Assembly: GCF_004322855.1 (NCBI RefSeq)
Contig: NZ_CP036402.1
Span: 4,030,001-4,094,000, forward strand
Reading direction: 5' to 3'
Length of the DNA stretch: 64,000 nucleotides
Source of the DNA: Egibacter rhizosphaerae
GTDB lineage: Bacteria; Actinomycetota; Nitriliruptoria; Euzebyales; Egibacteraceae
In this document: positions 46,107 through 54,104 of the stretch, piece after piece
Layout of the letters: the number at the start of each line of letters is the position of its first letter
Numbering within the stretch: position 1 is the stretch's first letter
Position numbers and translations under genes: made by a program
Notes under the pieces: model-generated
What the model saw: the letters and a program-made list of their open reading frames with translations, nothing else
Told to the model about the DNA's origin: nothing
Database searches by the model: none

Positions 46107-47317
46107 CACGCCGCCACCGCCCGGCTCGAGCGCCGCAGCCGCAGCAGCACCGCCACCACGACCGGGGCCCCGACGAGGCTCGTGACCGCGTTCAGCGGCA
46201 GCGTGGCCTCACGGCCCGGCAGCTGCGCGACCAGTCCGGCCGCGAGCGCGATCGCCGCTCCCACCAGCACGGTCGCGGGCGCGAGCACGCGGTGATCGCT
46301 GGTGCGCAGGAGCCCGCGCGCGAGATGCGGGGCGGCGATGCCGATGAAGGCGATCGGGCCGCAGTACGCCGTGACCGCGCCCGCCAGGACGCTCGCGGCG
46401 ATCACGAGCTGGCGTCGTGCGCGGACCACGCGCACGCCCATGGTCGCGGCGTACGCGTCGCCGAGGAGCAGCGCGTTGAGCGGCTTCACCGCGAACGCCG
46501 CCAGACCCAGACCGACCACGACCGCCGGGGCGAGGACCGCGAGCTCGCTCCACGTGGTCCCGGCGAACGAGCCGAAGCCCCACGCGATGTAGGCCTGGAC
46601 GCGCTCGAACCGGCCGAACCCCCCGTGGACGAGCACGCTCACGATCGCGGTGGTCGCGTACCCGACCATGAGGCCGATGATCAGCACGGTCGCCGGGCTC
46701 GCGACCCGCCGGGATGCGGCCAGCACGAGCAGGGTGACCGCCGCGGCGCCGACGGCCGCCGCCCCGACCACGCCCAGGTTCGCGGAGACCGACAGGCCGG
46801 CGACGAGCGCCGTGCCGCTCGTGCCGACCAGCAGGACGACGAGCGCGACCCCGAGGCTCGCTCCCGCGCTGATGCCGAGGATGAACGGGTCGGCGAGCGG
46901 ATTGCGGAACAGGGTCTGCATGATGAGCCCACCGACCCCCAGCGCGGCACCCGCCAGGAGGGCCGTGAGCAGTCGCGGGCCGCGGACCTGCTCGACGATC
47001 GTGGTCGCCGAGCCGAGGTCGGCGCCGCCCAGGATGGCCACTACGTCGGGCAGCGGGATCGCGACCGAGCCGAGGGCCAGGGTGGCGGCCGCCAGCCCGA
47101 CGACGATGCCCACCAGCGTGACGAGGCCGAGGGTGACGCGGGGCCGGCCCGGCGGTCCCGCGGCCTCGGGCACCGGCCCGGTTCGACGTTCCCCGGGGGC
47201 CGGCGCGTCCACGGGGCCGCTCGCGGGCGGGTTCGCGCTCGCGGGTGGGTTCGCGCTCGCGGGTGGCTTCTCCGGGGCGGTCGGAGTCCCGTCGCGCCCT
47301 CCGGTCCGGGGAGCCAC
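46106..47317 (-). CDS. btuC: Corrinoid-type ABC transporter permease (BtuC/FecCD family)
   Basis: A 403-residue permease of the FecCD family that forms the membrane channel of the importer. Hydrophobic segments begin near residue 60 (VTLGLVTLVGIVVGLAAATLAL). The family motif GPRLLTALLAGAALGVGGLIMQTLFRNPLADPFILGISAGASLG lies near 115-155 and the ATPase-coupling motif IAAPHLARGLL near 335. The first 55 residues are a Pro/Ala-rich tail with tandem PPASAN repeats, facing the cytoplasm. The start is GTG 47317, with GAGGAG 5 nt upstream, only 2 bp after the binding-protein stop. It overlaps the ATPase gene by one base. Confidence 0.9.
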   Translation of the reverse strand: MAPRTGGRDGTPTAPEKPPASANPPASANPPASGPVDAPAPGERRTGPVPEAAGPPGRPRVTLGLVTLVGIVVGLAAATLALGSVAIPLPDVVAILGGADLGSATTIVEQVRGPRLLTALLAGAALGVGGLIMQTLFRNPLADPFILGISAGASLGVALVVLLVGTSGTALVAGLSVSANLGVVGAAAVGAAAVTLLVLAASRRVASPATVLIIGLMVGYATTAIVSVLVHGGFGRFERVQAYIAWGFGSFAGTTWSELAVLAPAVVVGLGLAAFAVKPLNALLLGDAYAATMGVRVVRARRQLVIAASVLAGAVTAYCGPIAFIGIAAPHLARGLLRTSDHRVLAPATVLVGAAIALAAGLVAQLPGREATLPLNAVTSLVGAPVVVAVLLRLRRSSRAVAA

Positions 47318-47319
47318 GA

Positions 47320-48675
47320 CTACTCCTCGACCCGCCCGAAGAAGACCGGCTCGTGGTCGAACTCGTCGGGGTGGAAGATCGCCGCGAGGTCGGCGAGGAA
47401 CTCGTCGGCGTAGAGGTAGGCGCCCTCGAAGCGGGCGTTGCCGCCGGTGGGGGTCGCCTGGGCGTCGGCGGCCCAGACCTCTCCCTCCTGGAAGGCGCGG
47501 ATCTCCGCGAAGCGCTCGTCCACCGCGAGGAGGTCGTCGAGGGTGCCGTCGACCGATCCGGCCTGGATCCACACGTGGGCGTCTCCGCCCTCGTCGAGCA
47601 CGGTCTCGATGTCGAACTCGAGGGAGCCGGTGGAGTCGTCGTCGGCGAAGGCGTACTCACCCCCGGCATCGCTGATGCCGTTCGCGAGGAACGATTCGCC
47701 GCCGGCCGCGAACCACGTCCCCTCGAAGGGCTCGTCGGCGAGCACGAGGGGCCGATCGTCGAGGTCCGCCGCGTGGTCGCGCACCTCCTCGTAGCCGGCC
47801 GCCACCTCGTCGAACACGGCTTCCGCCTCGGCCTCCCGATTGAGCAGCATCCCGGTGACCTTCACCCACTCGGCGCGCCCGAGCAGGGTCGTCTCGTCGA
47901 AGTCGCCGTTCAGCAGCGCGGGCACGCCGGCCTCGGTCAGGCGCTGGACCTGTTCGAGTGCGTCCTCGCCGAAGGCGTCGAGGATCAGCAGGTCGGGACC
48001 CAGGTCAATGACGCGCTCCAGGTCGGGGCCGCCCTCCGCGGTGCCGTAACCTTCCAGCTCGCCGTCCTCGATCCGGTCGCGCACGCTCGGCGTGGCCACG
48101 AAGTCGGGCTCGCCGACCCCGGCGAGCCGGTCGACGGCGTCGAGCGCGTCGAAGTGCGGGAGGTTCGTCGTGGTGAGGGTGACGGCGGACTCGACCGGGA
48201 CCTCGATCACGTGCACGTCGTCGTCGAGCTCGGGGGTCTCGAGGCCGCACTGCACGAGCGCGAACCGTTCCGGCTGGTCCGCCAGCGGGGTGGCGATCTC
48301 GAGCAGCTTGTGGGTGTCCTCGTAGGTCGCCTCGACGTGGTCCGCGTGCCGGAAGTCCGCCTCGTCGACGAAGACCCCACCGTCGGGCGCCTCGTCGACG
48401 CACTCGGCCGGATTGCCGGCAGCCGCGTCGTCCTCGGCCTCGTCAGCCCCCTCGCCGGCCTCACCCGGCTCCTCGGCCTCACCCGCGTCGTCCGGCTCGT
48501 CCGGCTCGTCCGGCTCGTCCGCGTCGTCCGACTCGTCCGGGTCGTCGGGCGCCTGCTCGGCTGTCGACTCGTCGTCAGCTTCGGTGGCGGTGTCGTCGTC
48601 ACCCGCCTCGCAGGCCGCGAGGGCGAGCAGCAGCGCAGACAGCAGGAACAGGGGCGGGCGAGCGGAGGGAACCAT
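47320..48675 (-). CDS. btuF: Corrinoid ABC transporter substrate-binding lipoprotein (BtuF-like)
   Basis: A 451-residue extracytoplasmic binding protein. The signal peptide ends in a lipobox LLLALAAC with lipid-modified Cys22. An extremely acidic linker of about 65 residues follows (repeats of DEP and EAGE). The class III binding fold starts near residue 105, with VIEVPVESAVTLTTTNLPHFDAL, GPDLLILDAFGEDAL, a long backbone helix, and DVETVLDEGG-type motifs. It is the first gene after a cobalamin riboswitch, so it most probably captures B12 or related corrinoids for btuC and btuD. The acidic linker suggests adaptation to salt. Confidence 0.88.
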   Translation of the reverse strand: MVPSARPPLFLLSALLLALAACEAGDDDTATEADDESTAEQAPDDPDESDDADEPDEPDEPDDAGEAEEPGEAGEGADEAEDDAAAGNPAECVDEAPDGGVFVDEADFRHADHVEATYEDTHKLLEIATPLADQPERFALVQCGLETPELDDDVHVIEVPVESAVTLTTTNLPHFDALDAVDRLAGVGEPDFVATPSVRDRIEDGELEGYGTAEGGPDLERVIDLGPDLLILDAFGEDALEQVQRLTEAGVPALLNGDFDETTLLGRAEWVKVTGMLLNREAEAEAVFDEVAAGYEEVRDHAADLDDRPLVLADEPFEGTWFAAGGESFLANGISDAGGEYAFADDDSTGSLEFDIETVLDEGGDAHVWIQAGSVDGTLDDLLAVDERFAEIRAFQEGEVWAADAQATPTGGNARFEGAYLYADEFLADLAAIFHPDEFDHEPVFFGRVEE

Positions 48676-48715
48676 CTGGATCGTGCCTTCCTTGCCTCGA
48701 GGAATCCGGATCGGC

Positions 48716-48882
48716 GCCGCAGCCGGTCTCCTGGCTCGCGGGTCATCGCTCGCGGACGCCGCCTTCCCAGACCGAAGGGTCCAGTGGCGCGCTGGCGTCG
48801 CGCTGCCCGCTCACAGTGGCGAGGACCGCGCCGGTTTCTCACCGGACTTCCCGTGCACTGCGGCAGCCACCGACCCTACTGG
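48716..48882 (-). promoter_or_regulatory. Cobalamin (B12) riboswitch
   Basis: Read on the minus strand, the leader has the ordered elements of an adenosylcobalamin riboswitch: GGGAAGTCCGGTGAGAAACC, then GCCACTGTGAGCG, a second CGCCACTGG, CTGGGAAGGCGG and finally GCCAGGAGACCGGCTG. It ends about 40 nt before the btuF start. High cobalamin is expected to lower expression of the importer. The divergent cobS gene starts just beyond its 5' end. Boundaries are estimated by eye. Confidence 0.93.
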
Positions 48883-48966
48883 GCCCACCGGATCTCGACA
48901 AGCGAGGCCGCGTAGCATGCTGCGCGCCGCGGTCGGCTCGCGACCCCGGTGGTCGAAGGAGGTGCG

Positions 48967-49722
48967 ATGCACGAGACCGTCCGCCTGACCGCGGTCGCGT
49001 TCCAGTTCCTGACACGGTTGCCGGTGCCGGCGGTGCCCGTCGGGCCGGGGGACCTGCGTCGGGCGATGGGAGCGTTCCCGCTCGTCGGCGTCGCGGTCGC
49101 CGCGATCGGGGTGGCGGTGCGCATGGGTGGCGAGACCGTGTGGGGACCGTTCGTCGGCACCGTGCTCGGGATGCTGGCGATGGTCCTTGCCACCGGTGCC
49201 TTCCACGAGGACGGTCTGGCCGACACCGCCGACGGGCTGTGGGGCGGATGGACGCCGGAGCAGCGTCTCGAGATCATGCGCGACAGCCGTCTGGGCACCT
49301 ACGGCACGGTCGCCCTGGTCGGGGTCCTGCTCGTGAAGATCGCCCTGCTCGCCGGTCTGGACTGGATGGGTTTCGCGCGAGCGGTGCTCGCCGGTGCGGT
49401 GCTCGGGCGGGCGTCGACCCTGGTGGCGGCCGCGTGGCTGCCCGCGGCCGGAGCGAGCAGCGCGGGCGACGTCGCCGGCCGGGCGACGGGTCGGGGGGCG
49501 CTGGCGGCCGCGGTGCTCGCGCTGCTCGCCGCGTTCGCCGGCGGTGGTCGGTGGGCACCGGCGCTGCTCGCGGTCGGCGTCGCGGTGACGTGGCTCGGTG
49601 GCCGCCTGCTGCGGGCGCGACTCGGGGGGATCACCGGTGACGGCCTCGGGGCGATCAACCTGCTCGTGGATGTCGCGGTGATCGCGGCCGTGGCGGGGCT
49701 CGTCGGGGCAGGGCTCGCGTGA
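48967..49722 (+). CDS. cobS: Adenosylcobinamide-GDP ribazoletransferase (cobalamin synthase)
   Basis: This integral membrane enzyme joins activated cobinamide and alpha-ribazole in the last steps of B12 assembly. The 251-residue protein has the N-terminal FQFLTRLPVPAV, the metal-binding motif AFHEDGLADTADGLWGGWTPEQRLEIMRDSRLGTYG near residue 80, and several transmembrane helices in its second half. ATG 48967 has AAGGAGG 4 nt upstream. It diverges from the riboswitch-led btuF and overlaps the phosphatase gene by 4 bp (GTGA). It lies in a lower-ligand assembly operon, cobS-cobC-cobT. Confidence 0.95.
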   Translation: MHETVRLTAVAFQFLTRLPVPAVPVGPGDLRRAMGAFPLVGVAVAAIGVAVRMGGETVWGPFVGTVLGMLAMVLATGAFHEDGLADTADGLWGGWTPEQRLEIMRDSRLGTYGTVALVGVLLVKIALLAGLDWMGFARAVLAGAVLGRASTLVAAAWLPAAGASSAGDVAGRATGRGALAAAVLALLAAFAGGGRWAPALLAVGVAVTWLGGRLLRARLGGITGDGLGAINLLVDVAVIAAVAGLVGAGLA

Positions 49723-50336
49723 GTTCGCGCCTGGTGCTGCTGCGCCACGGGGAGACCGTGGCAACCGCCGCCGACCAACCCTGGTGTGCGGGACGCCGGG
49801 CGGATCCACCGCTCAGTGCGCGGGGCCGCCAGCAGGCCGAGGCCGCCCGGCAGCGCCTGCCCGAGCCCGACGTCGTCGCCCGCTCGCCCGCCCGCCGTGC
49901 CGCGGAGACCGCCGAGCCGTGGGCGGCCGATGCCCGCGTGCTCGACGGGCTCGCCGAACGGGACTTCGGGATGTGGGAGGGGCGACCGTGGAGCGCGCTG
50001 TGGGCGGAGGCTCCCGCGGACGCGACGGCCGACCCGGTCGCCTATGCTGCGTTCGATCCACCCGCCGCGGAGCCCCTCCCGGTGGTCGCCGACCGCGCCT
50101 GGGCGGCCGCTCGCCACTTGCGCGATCTCGCCGTGCGCGTGGCGAACGAGCCCGGTGACGCGGGGGCCGGGGGTACCGTGCTGGCCGTCACCCATGCGGG
50201 GCCCATCCGGTGCGTCCTCGCGTGTGCGCTCGGGCTCCCGCTGCACCGTGCCTTCGCGTTCGCGCTGCCGCACGGGACCGCTGCCGTGCTGACGTGTCAC
50301 GCGTCGGCGTGGAACCTGCACGCCCTCGGGGCATGA
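49719..50336 (+). CDS. cobC: Histidine phosphatase, likely alpha-ribazole phosphatase
   Basis: A 205-residue branch 1 histidine phosphatase. The catalytic motif is LVLLRHGETV near residue 5, with RHG. Other conserved points are ARSPARRAAETAEPW near 54, LAERDFGMWEGRPW near 77 with the proton-donor acid, and VTHAGPIRCVL near 155 with the second His. The general family also holds phosphoglycerate mutases, but placement between cobS and cobT supports removal of the phosphate from alpha-ribazole phosphate or cobalamin phosphate. Its GTG start overlaps the cobS stop by 4 bp. Confidence 0.85.
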   Translation: MSSRLVLLRHGETVATAADQPWCAGRRADPPLSARGRQQAEAARQRLPEPDVVARSPARRAAETAEPWAADARVLDGLAERDFGMWEGRPWSALWAEAPADATADPVAYAAFDPPAAEPLPVVADRAWAAARHLRDLAVRVANEPGDAGAGGTVLAVTHAGPIRCVLACALGLPLHRAFAFALPHGTAAVLTCHASAWNLHALGA

Positions 50337-50367
50337 CCCCGACTCCCGGACCGAAGAAGGACCGTTG

Positions 50368-51744
50368 GTGACCGACCCCCATGCCGCAAGCCCCGTGCCC
50401 GATCGTGTCGTCGCGGTCGACGCCGGCCCGCTGGACGGGTCCGATCTGCGCCGCCTCGCGGCCGGACCGATCGTGCTCGGCACCCCGGGGACCCTCGGAC
50501 TCGTGCGTCACCTCCTCCCGCCCACGGTGCGCACCCGCTCGGTCGACACACCGGAGCAGTTGGCACCGGCACTGTCCGACGAGCCCGACGTGGTCGCGGT
50601 CGTGGCGGGGGAGGCGGAGCGCCGCGCGATCGGCCTCACCGACTCCGGCGACCCCATCGACGCGGTGGATCGGGTCGATCCGGCCGATGGCGTCCTGGCG
50701 CTGGCCGCGGAGGTCCCACGGGGGGATCCGGCGGCGGGGCGGGCCGCGCACGACCGACACGCGCAGCTGCGCAAGCCGCCGAACAGCCTGGGTGACCTGG
50801 AATCGCTCGGGGTCGCGCTCGCCGCGAGCGCCGGGCACAGTCCCCCGCCGATCCCGCTCAGCCCCGTCGTGCTCGTCGCCGCCGCCGATCACGGTGTCCA
50901 TGCTCGCGGGGTGACGCCGTGGCCCCAGACCATCACCGCGCGCATGCTCGAGACGATCTGCGCCGGGGGCGCCACGGTCAACGCGCTCGCCCGAGGCGTC
51001 GGCGCACGGGTCCGGGTGCTGGACGTGGGGGTCGCGACGCCGTACACGGTGCCCGATCGTGCGCCCGTTGCCGTGCGGCGAGCACCGGTGCGGGCGGGGA
51101 CGCGGGACCTGTCCACCGGTCCGGCCCTGACCGTCGGCGAGGCGGCCTCCGCCATGCGGGCCGGGGCGGCGGAGACACGCGCCGCCCTCGACGCCGGCGC
51201 CGATCTCGTGGTCCCGGGGGAGATGGGGATCGCGAACACCACCGCGGCGGCGGCGTTGATCGTGGCCCGGACCGGTGTCCCCGCCGTGGAGGCGACCGGT
51301 CACGGTACCGGCATCGACGAGGCGACGTGGCGGGCGAAGGTCGCGCTGGTCGAGACGGCCGCGGCGCGTGCCCCCGCAGAGCCGCTCGCGGCGCTCGCAG
51401 AGGTCGGCGGGCTCGAGCACGCCGCGATGGCCGGCGCCGTCCTGGCCGCGGCCGCCCGTCGGGTCCCCGTCGTATTGGACGGGGTCAGCTCGTTGGCCGC
51501 CGCGCTGGTGGCCGTCGACCTCGCCCCCGCCTCGCGGGACCATCTCTTCGCCGGCCACCGCCCGCACGAGCCGGGGGCCCGCATCGTGCTCGAGCGTCTC
51601 GGCCTCCCCTCCCTCCTCGACCTCGAGCTGCGCCTGGGGGAGGGCACCGGAGGCGTGCTCGCCGTGCCGCTCGTGCAGGCGGCTGCCCGGGTACTCCACG
51701 AGGTCGACGAGCTCGGCGAACTCGCCCCCTCGTCCGAGCCGTGA
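50368..51744 (+). CDS. cobT: Nicotinate-nucleotide-dimethylbenzimidazole phosphoribosyltransferase, N-terminally extended
   Basis: This enzyme makes alpha-ribazole phosphate, the lower ligand of B12, from nicotinate mononucleotide and dimethylbenzimidazole. The CobT domain runs from about residue 105 (RKPPNSLGDLESL), through VVLVAAADHGVHARGVTPWPQ near 170, GGATVNALARGVGARVRVLDVG near 195, GEMGIANTTAAAAL near 285, and LLDLELRLGEGTGG near 420, which carries the catalytic Glu. The first 100 residues are an extra alpha/beta domain absent from standard 350-residue CobT (VVAVDAGPLDGSDLRRLAAG, VVAVVAGEAERRAIGL). Its role is unknown. GTG 50368 is preferred, with AAGAAGGA 6 nt upstream; a TTG just before it is possible. 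Confidence 0.92.
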   Translation: MTDPHAASPVPDRVVAVDAGPLDGSDLRRLAAGPIVLGTPGTLGLVRHLLPPTVRTRSVDTPEQLAPALSDEPDVVAVVAGEAERRAIGLTDSGDPIDAVDRVDPADGVLALAAEVPRGDPAAGRAAHDRHAQLRKPPNSLGDLESLGVALAASAGHSPPPIPLSPVVLVAAADHGVHARGVTPWPQTITARMLETICAGGATVNALARGVGARVRVLDVGVATPYTVPDRAPVAVRRAPVRAGTRDLSTGPALTVGEAASAMRAGAAETRAALDAGADLVVPGEMGIANTTAAAALIVARTGVPAVEATGHGTGIDEATWRAKVALVETAAARAPAEPLAALAEVGGLEHAAMAGAVLAAAARRVPVVLDGVSSLAAALVAVDLAPASRDHLFAGHRPHEPGARIVLERLGLPSLLDLELRLGEGTGGVLAVPLVQAAARVLHEVDELGELAPSSEP

Positions 51745-51936
51745 CCGGAAGCCGTCGGATCCGTCCTCCATGAAGCGGGCGCGACTGGGTACGATGGCGG
51801 TCGAGCGGGCGCACTGCGCCTGCTGTTCGCGTGCCCGCACCGACGCAGGATCGGCGGCGCGTGCGCGTGAAACGGACGCATCAAGCGTCTCCCAGGACAC
51901 ACCGCAACCGAGGACCGAGAGGGGTTGCCACCCACC

Positions 51937-52239
51937 ATGGCGAAGCGACGCAGCGGACGTGCACCGTCGCGCAGGTCGGCCGATCCGGAGACCCGCGCCA
52001 AGCGCGAGGCCCGTGTCGGCTCGACGAAGGAGGCCGCGCTCGAGCTCGAGGGCGAGGTCGTCGAGGCGCTGCCCAACACGATGTTCAAGATCGAGCTGGA
52101 CAACGGCCACGAGGTGCTCGGGCACATCTCGGGCAAGATGCGCAAGCACTACATCAGGATCCTGCCCGGCGACCGGGTCACCGTGGAGCTGTCGCCCTAC
52201 GACCTCACCCGCGGGCGCATCACCTACCGCTACAAGTAG
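51937..52239 (+). CDS. infA: Translation initiation factor IF-1 with basic N-terminal extension
   Basis: IF-1 binds the ribosomal A site during initiation. Residues about 35-100 are the normal OB fold, with [63 protein letters not shown]-type sequence to the end. Before it lies a 30-residue Arg/Lys/Ser-rich tail ([20 protein letters not shown]) not seen in standard 72-residue IF-1. The ATG at 51937 has GAGAGGGG about 13 nt upstream; a start 12 bases earlier is possible. A candidate TACGAT promoter box lies near 51791. The gene stands apart from the ribosomal operons where infA often resides. Its last 14 bases are one copy of a direct repeat that bounds an insertion. Confidence 0.92.
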   Translation: MAKRRSGRAPSRRSADPETRAKREARVGSTKEAALELEGEVVEALPNTMFKIELDNGHEVLGHISGKMRKHYIRILPGDRVTVELSPYDLTRGRITYRYK

Positions 52240-52240
52240 C
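52227..52240. repeat. Putative attachment site, infA side
   Basis: CCGCTACAAGTAGC covers the last codons (Arg-Tyr-Lys-stop) of infA and recurs exactly at 53976-53989. The inner 12 bases are a small palindrome (GCTAC-AA-GTAGC). An integrase remnant lies next to it. Confidence 0.6.
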
Positions 52241-52281
52241 CGACGGCGCTTCGGCGCGGCCGTGACCAGCGATAGCGCGCA

Positions 52282-52715
52282 TCAGCCGTGCTCCTTGGCC
52301 ACGCTCGGGCCATATGAGAACGCCGCATCGACCGCCTGCCGAGCCCGGTCCTCGCTCGCGGGCATCAAGTGGGTGTACACCCGCAGGGTGAACCGCGGTC
52401 GGTGTGGCCGAGGTAGTCGGCGAGTGCGCGGATGCTCACCCCTGCGTCGAGTAGGACGCTGGCGTAGTGGTATCGGAGCTGGTGCATTCCGGTCTCGCGT
52501 GACGGGGTGATCCCGGCACTGCGCCGCCGGCCGCCATGCCCGGTCATTGAACGCGTCCCTGTTGATCGGGCTGCCGGCCTCGTTACGAAGGATGAGCTGG
52601 TCACGGTCAGCGGGGTGGACGCATAGGTGCTCGGCGACGCTCTTCGCCACCGATTCCGCTAGCGGCACCGTGCGTGTCCGCCCGCGCTTGGGGAGCGCGA
52701 TCCCACCCCTTGGGC
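52282..52715 (-). pseudogene. Tyrosine recombinase/integrase, C-terminal remnant with frameshifts
   Basis: The catalytic C-terminal part of a phage-type integrase survives in pieces. It begins around 52715 with LPKRGRTRTVPLAESVAKSV, then changes frame near 52525 to read ITPSRETGMHQLRYHYASVL, containing the His-x-x-Arg-Tyr/His box, and LADYLGHTD. It changes back near 52397 to FTLRVYTHLMPASEDRA, which includes the nucleophile Tyr. The N-terminal half and the first catalytic Arg are missing. At least two single-base frameshifts make it non-functional. The reading direction places its end 42 bp from the infA stop. Confidence 0.85.
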
Positions 52716-52726
52716 GCTGTCGGCCG

Positions 52727-52921
52727 TCAGCGGCCGCCGAGCTGGACGCCCTTCGCGACCAGGCCGACGAGCAACACCGCTCCGGCCGGTACCGCGACGA
52801 GCAGCCCCCACGAGAAGCCGGCGCCGACCAGCATCACCCCGATGACCGTGAACCCTGCGCCCCAGTAGATCAGTTCGGCGGGCTTGCTCCATCGCTTCCT
52901 CTTGCGCCCCTGGTCGCTCAC
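52727..52921 (-). CDS. Small membrane protein
   Basis: A 64-residue protein with a basic N-terminus (DQGRKRKRWSKP) and two predicted transmembrane helices (ELIYWGAGFTVIGVMLVGAGF and GLLVAVPAGAVLLVGLVAKGV). It is unknown to me. The GTG start has GAGG 7 nt upstream. It lies within the presumed insertion, just upstream of where the integrase remnant is cut off, so it may be cargo or a leftover of recombination. Confidence 0.55.
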   Translation of the reverse strand: MSDQGRKRKRWSKPAELIYWGAGFTVIGVMLVGAGFSWGLLVAVPAGAVLLVGLVAKGVQLGGR

Positions 52922-53034
52922 CGTGGCCTCATTCGAAACACCTTCCGGAGCCTCCCGGCCCGGTGGCCTTGCCGGCCGCCCAGCGGTCTGCTCGTCGGCC
53001 GAGCCGTCGCCCCTCCTTCACTGGCGGATCGCTT

Positions 53035-53742
53035 CTACTCGACCCATTCGGGTACGCGGCCATCGTGCTCCCATATGCCAGCGCTCAAGTCTCGCTCGCC
53101 TTCCGCGGTCGCGTCGGCCTCGCGCATCTCAAAACAGACGTGCCCCTGCTGAGAACCGCCGGTCGAGATCGACGAGACGTCGGCGAGATCCGGCCCCGGA
53201 GTCACTCCGCAGCCGCCCTCGTTGTATACGACCGCTTCCGGGCCCTCGATCTCGAAGATGAGATCCCACGCGTCGAGAGGTTCGTCGGACTGGTTGGTGA
53301 CCTCGACGAGGATCAGCACGAACCGGTGGCCGTCCTGCGGCGGGTCGTTGAACTGGTTGGCCTGATCGATCATGGGTTCGGACTCATCTGGCTCGTAGAA
53401 CTCGAGGACCTCCACCAAGACGTCGGCGTCGTCGCTTGGTCCCGGTCCGTCCTCGTTCGCCTCGTCGTCCTCGGCCTCGTCAGCGTCGTCTTCGGGGAGT
53501 TCGGCGAACTCCTCCTCGGCGTCGCTGTAGCCCTCGTTGTAGGCCGTGTCGATCGCTTCCTCGGCCTCCTCCTCGGCATCGCCGTAGCCGTCCTCGTAGC
53601 CCTCCTCGTAGCCTTCCTCGAAGGCTTGCTCCGCCGACTCGTCGCCGTTAGTGGCCTCAGCGACTTCCTCATCCTCGTCAGGGGCGCAGGCCGCCCCTGT
53701 AAGTAGGAGCAGTCCGCTGGCCAGAATGAGCGTGCACCTCAT
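53035..53742 (-). CDS. Secreted acidic lipoprotein-like protein (DUF4352-like)
   Basis: A 235-residue protein with a signal peptide (LILASGLLLLTGAAC) and Cys19 at a weak lipobox. A Glu/Gly/Tyr-rich region follows, with imperfect EEGYEEGYEDGY repeats, then a Ser/Asp linker. The C-terminal 110 residues (about 125-235) have the strand pattern RFVLILVEVTNQSDEPLDAWDLIFEIEG and two Cys (GGCGVTPG, GHVCFEM). This resembles immunoglobulin-like DUF4352/telokin proteins found on actinobacterial surfaces. ATG 53742 is chosen as the first start with a signal peptide. It lies inside the putative decayed element, so it may be horizontally acquired cargo. Confidence 0.7.
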   Translation of the reverse strand: MRCTLILASGLLLLTGAACAPDEDEEVAEATNGDESAEQAFEEGYEEGYEDGYGDAEEEAEEAIDTAYNEGYSDAEEEFAELPEDDADEAEDDEANEDGPGPSDDADVLVEVLEFYEPDESEPMIDQANQFNDPPQDGHRFVLILVEVTNQSDEPLDAWDLIFEIEGPEAVVYNEGGCGVTPGPDLADVSSISTGGSQQGHVCFEMREADATAEGERDLSAGIWEHDGRVPEWVE

Positions 53743-53906
53743 GATGTCCCCCCCGTTGGTCCCGCCATCGGCGCATGGTCGCAGTTGCGGTGTGACTTGC
53801 ATAGGCCCCGCCACCCGCTGGCATCTACCGCCGAAACCCCTACATATCGCGGTGGTCCCGCTTTCTGCCTACCCCTTTCGACGGGTAAGAACGAGAAACG
53901 TGTAGA

Positions 53907-53951
53907 ACGCGAACCCGCAGGCTACGCGAACTAGCGCGAGCCAACGCGAAC
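53907..53951. repeat. Cluster of ACGCGAAC direct repeats
   Basis: Exact copies of ACGCGAAC lie at 53907-53914, 53924-53931 and 53944-53951, with a related AGCGCGAGC between the last two. The cluster is 25 bp from the second 14-bp repeat. Spaced short repeats beside a core site look like integrase arm-binding sites. Confidence 0.5.
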
Positions 53952-53975
53952 CGTCGAGGGTGTGGGGCTACACTC

Positions 53976-53989
53976 CCGCTACAAGTAGC
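53976..53989. repeat. Putative attachment site, distal copy
   Basis: CCGCTACAAGTAGC is identical to the infA 3' end at 52227-52240. It is not part of any gene here, as expected for the displaced half of a duplicated attachment site. Confidence 0.6.
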
Positions 53990-54038
53990 GGCCAGCGAGC
54001 CATCCGCGCTCCTGGTGCGCTCCCCGGCAACGGCCGGG

Positions 54039-54074
54039 TATGATCGACGTCGTCGCGGGTGCTCGACACCCGCG
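54039..54074 (+). promoter_or_regulatory. Candidate promoter and leader hairpin
   Basis: TATGAT at 54039-54044 is a good -10 candidate. It is followed at 54054-54074 by a perfect 8-bp stem CGCGGGTG/CACCCGCG with a 5-nt loop. Together they would form the promoter and 5' leader of the gene at 54105. Confidence 0.4.
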
Positions 54075-54104
54075 GCGTGATCTCGGTCGACCGAGGAGGC
54101 GCCC

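Larger units (their letters stand above)
52227..53989. mobile_element. Decayed integrative element between 14-bp direct repeats at the infA 3' end
   Basis: About 1.76 kb bounded by identical 14-bp repeats contains a broken tyrosine recombinase next to one end, a small membrane protein and a lipoprotein gene. Base composition in parts (53.75-53.95 kb) is less GC-rich than the surroundings. The layout is that of an element that entered at the infA stop codon, kept IF-1 intact and later lost most of its cargo. Repeat length is short, so the boundary is tentative. Confidence 0.5.
53743..54104. other. Intergenic region with element end and promoter
   Basis: This 362-bp gap has no gene. From left to right it holds the lipoprotein leader, a relatively A/T-rich part, a cluster of short direct repeats (53907-53951), the second 14-bp repeat (53976-53989) and the promoter/hairpin of the next gene. 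Confidence 0.6.
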
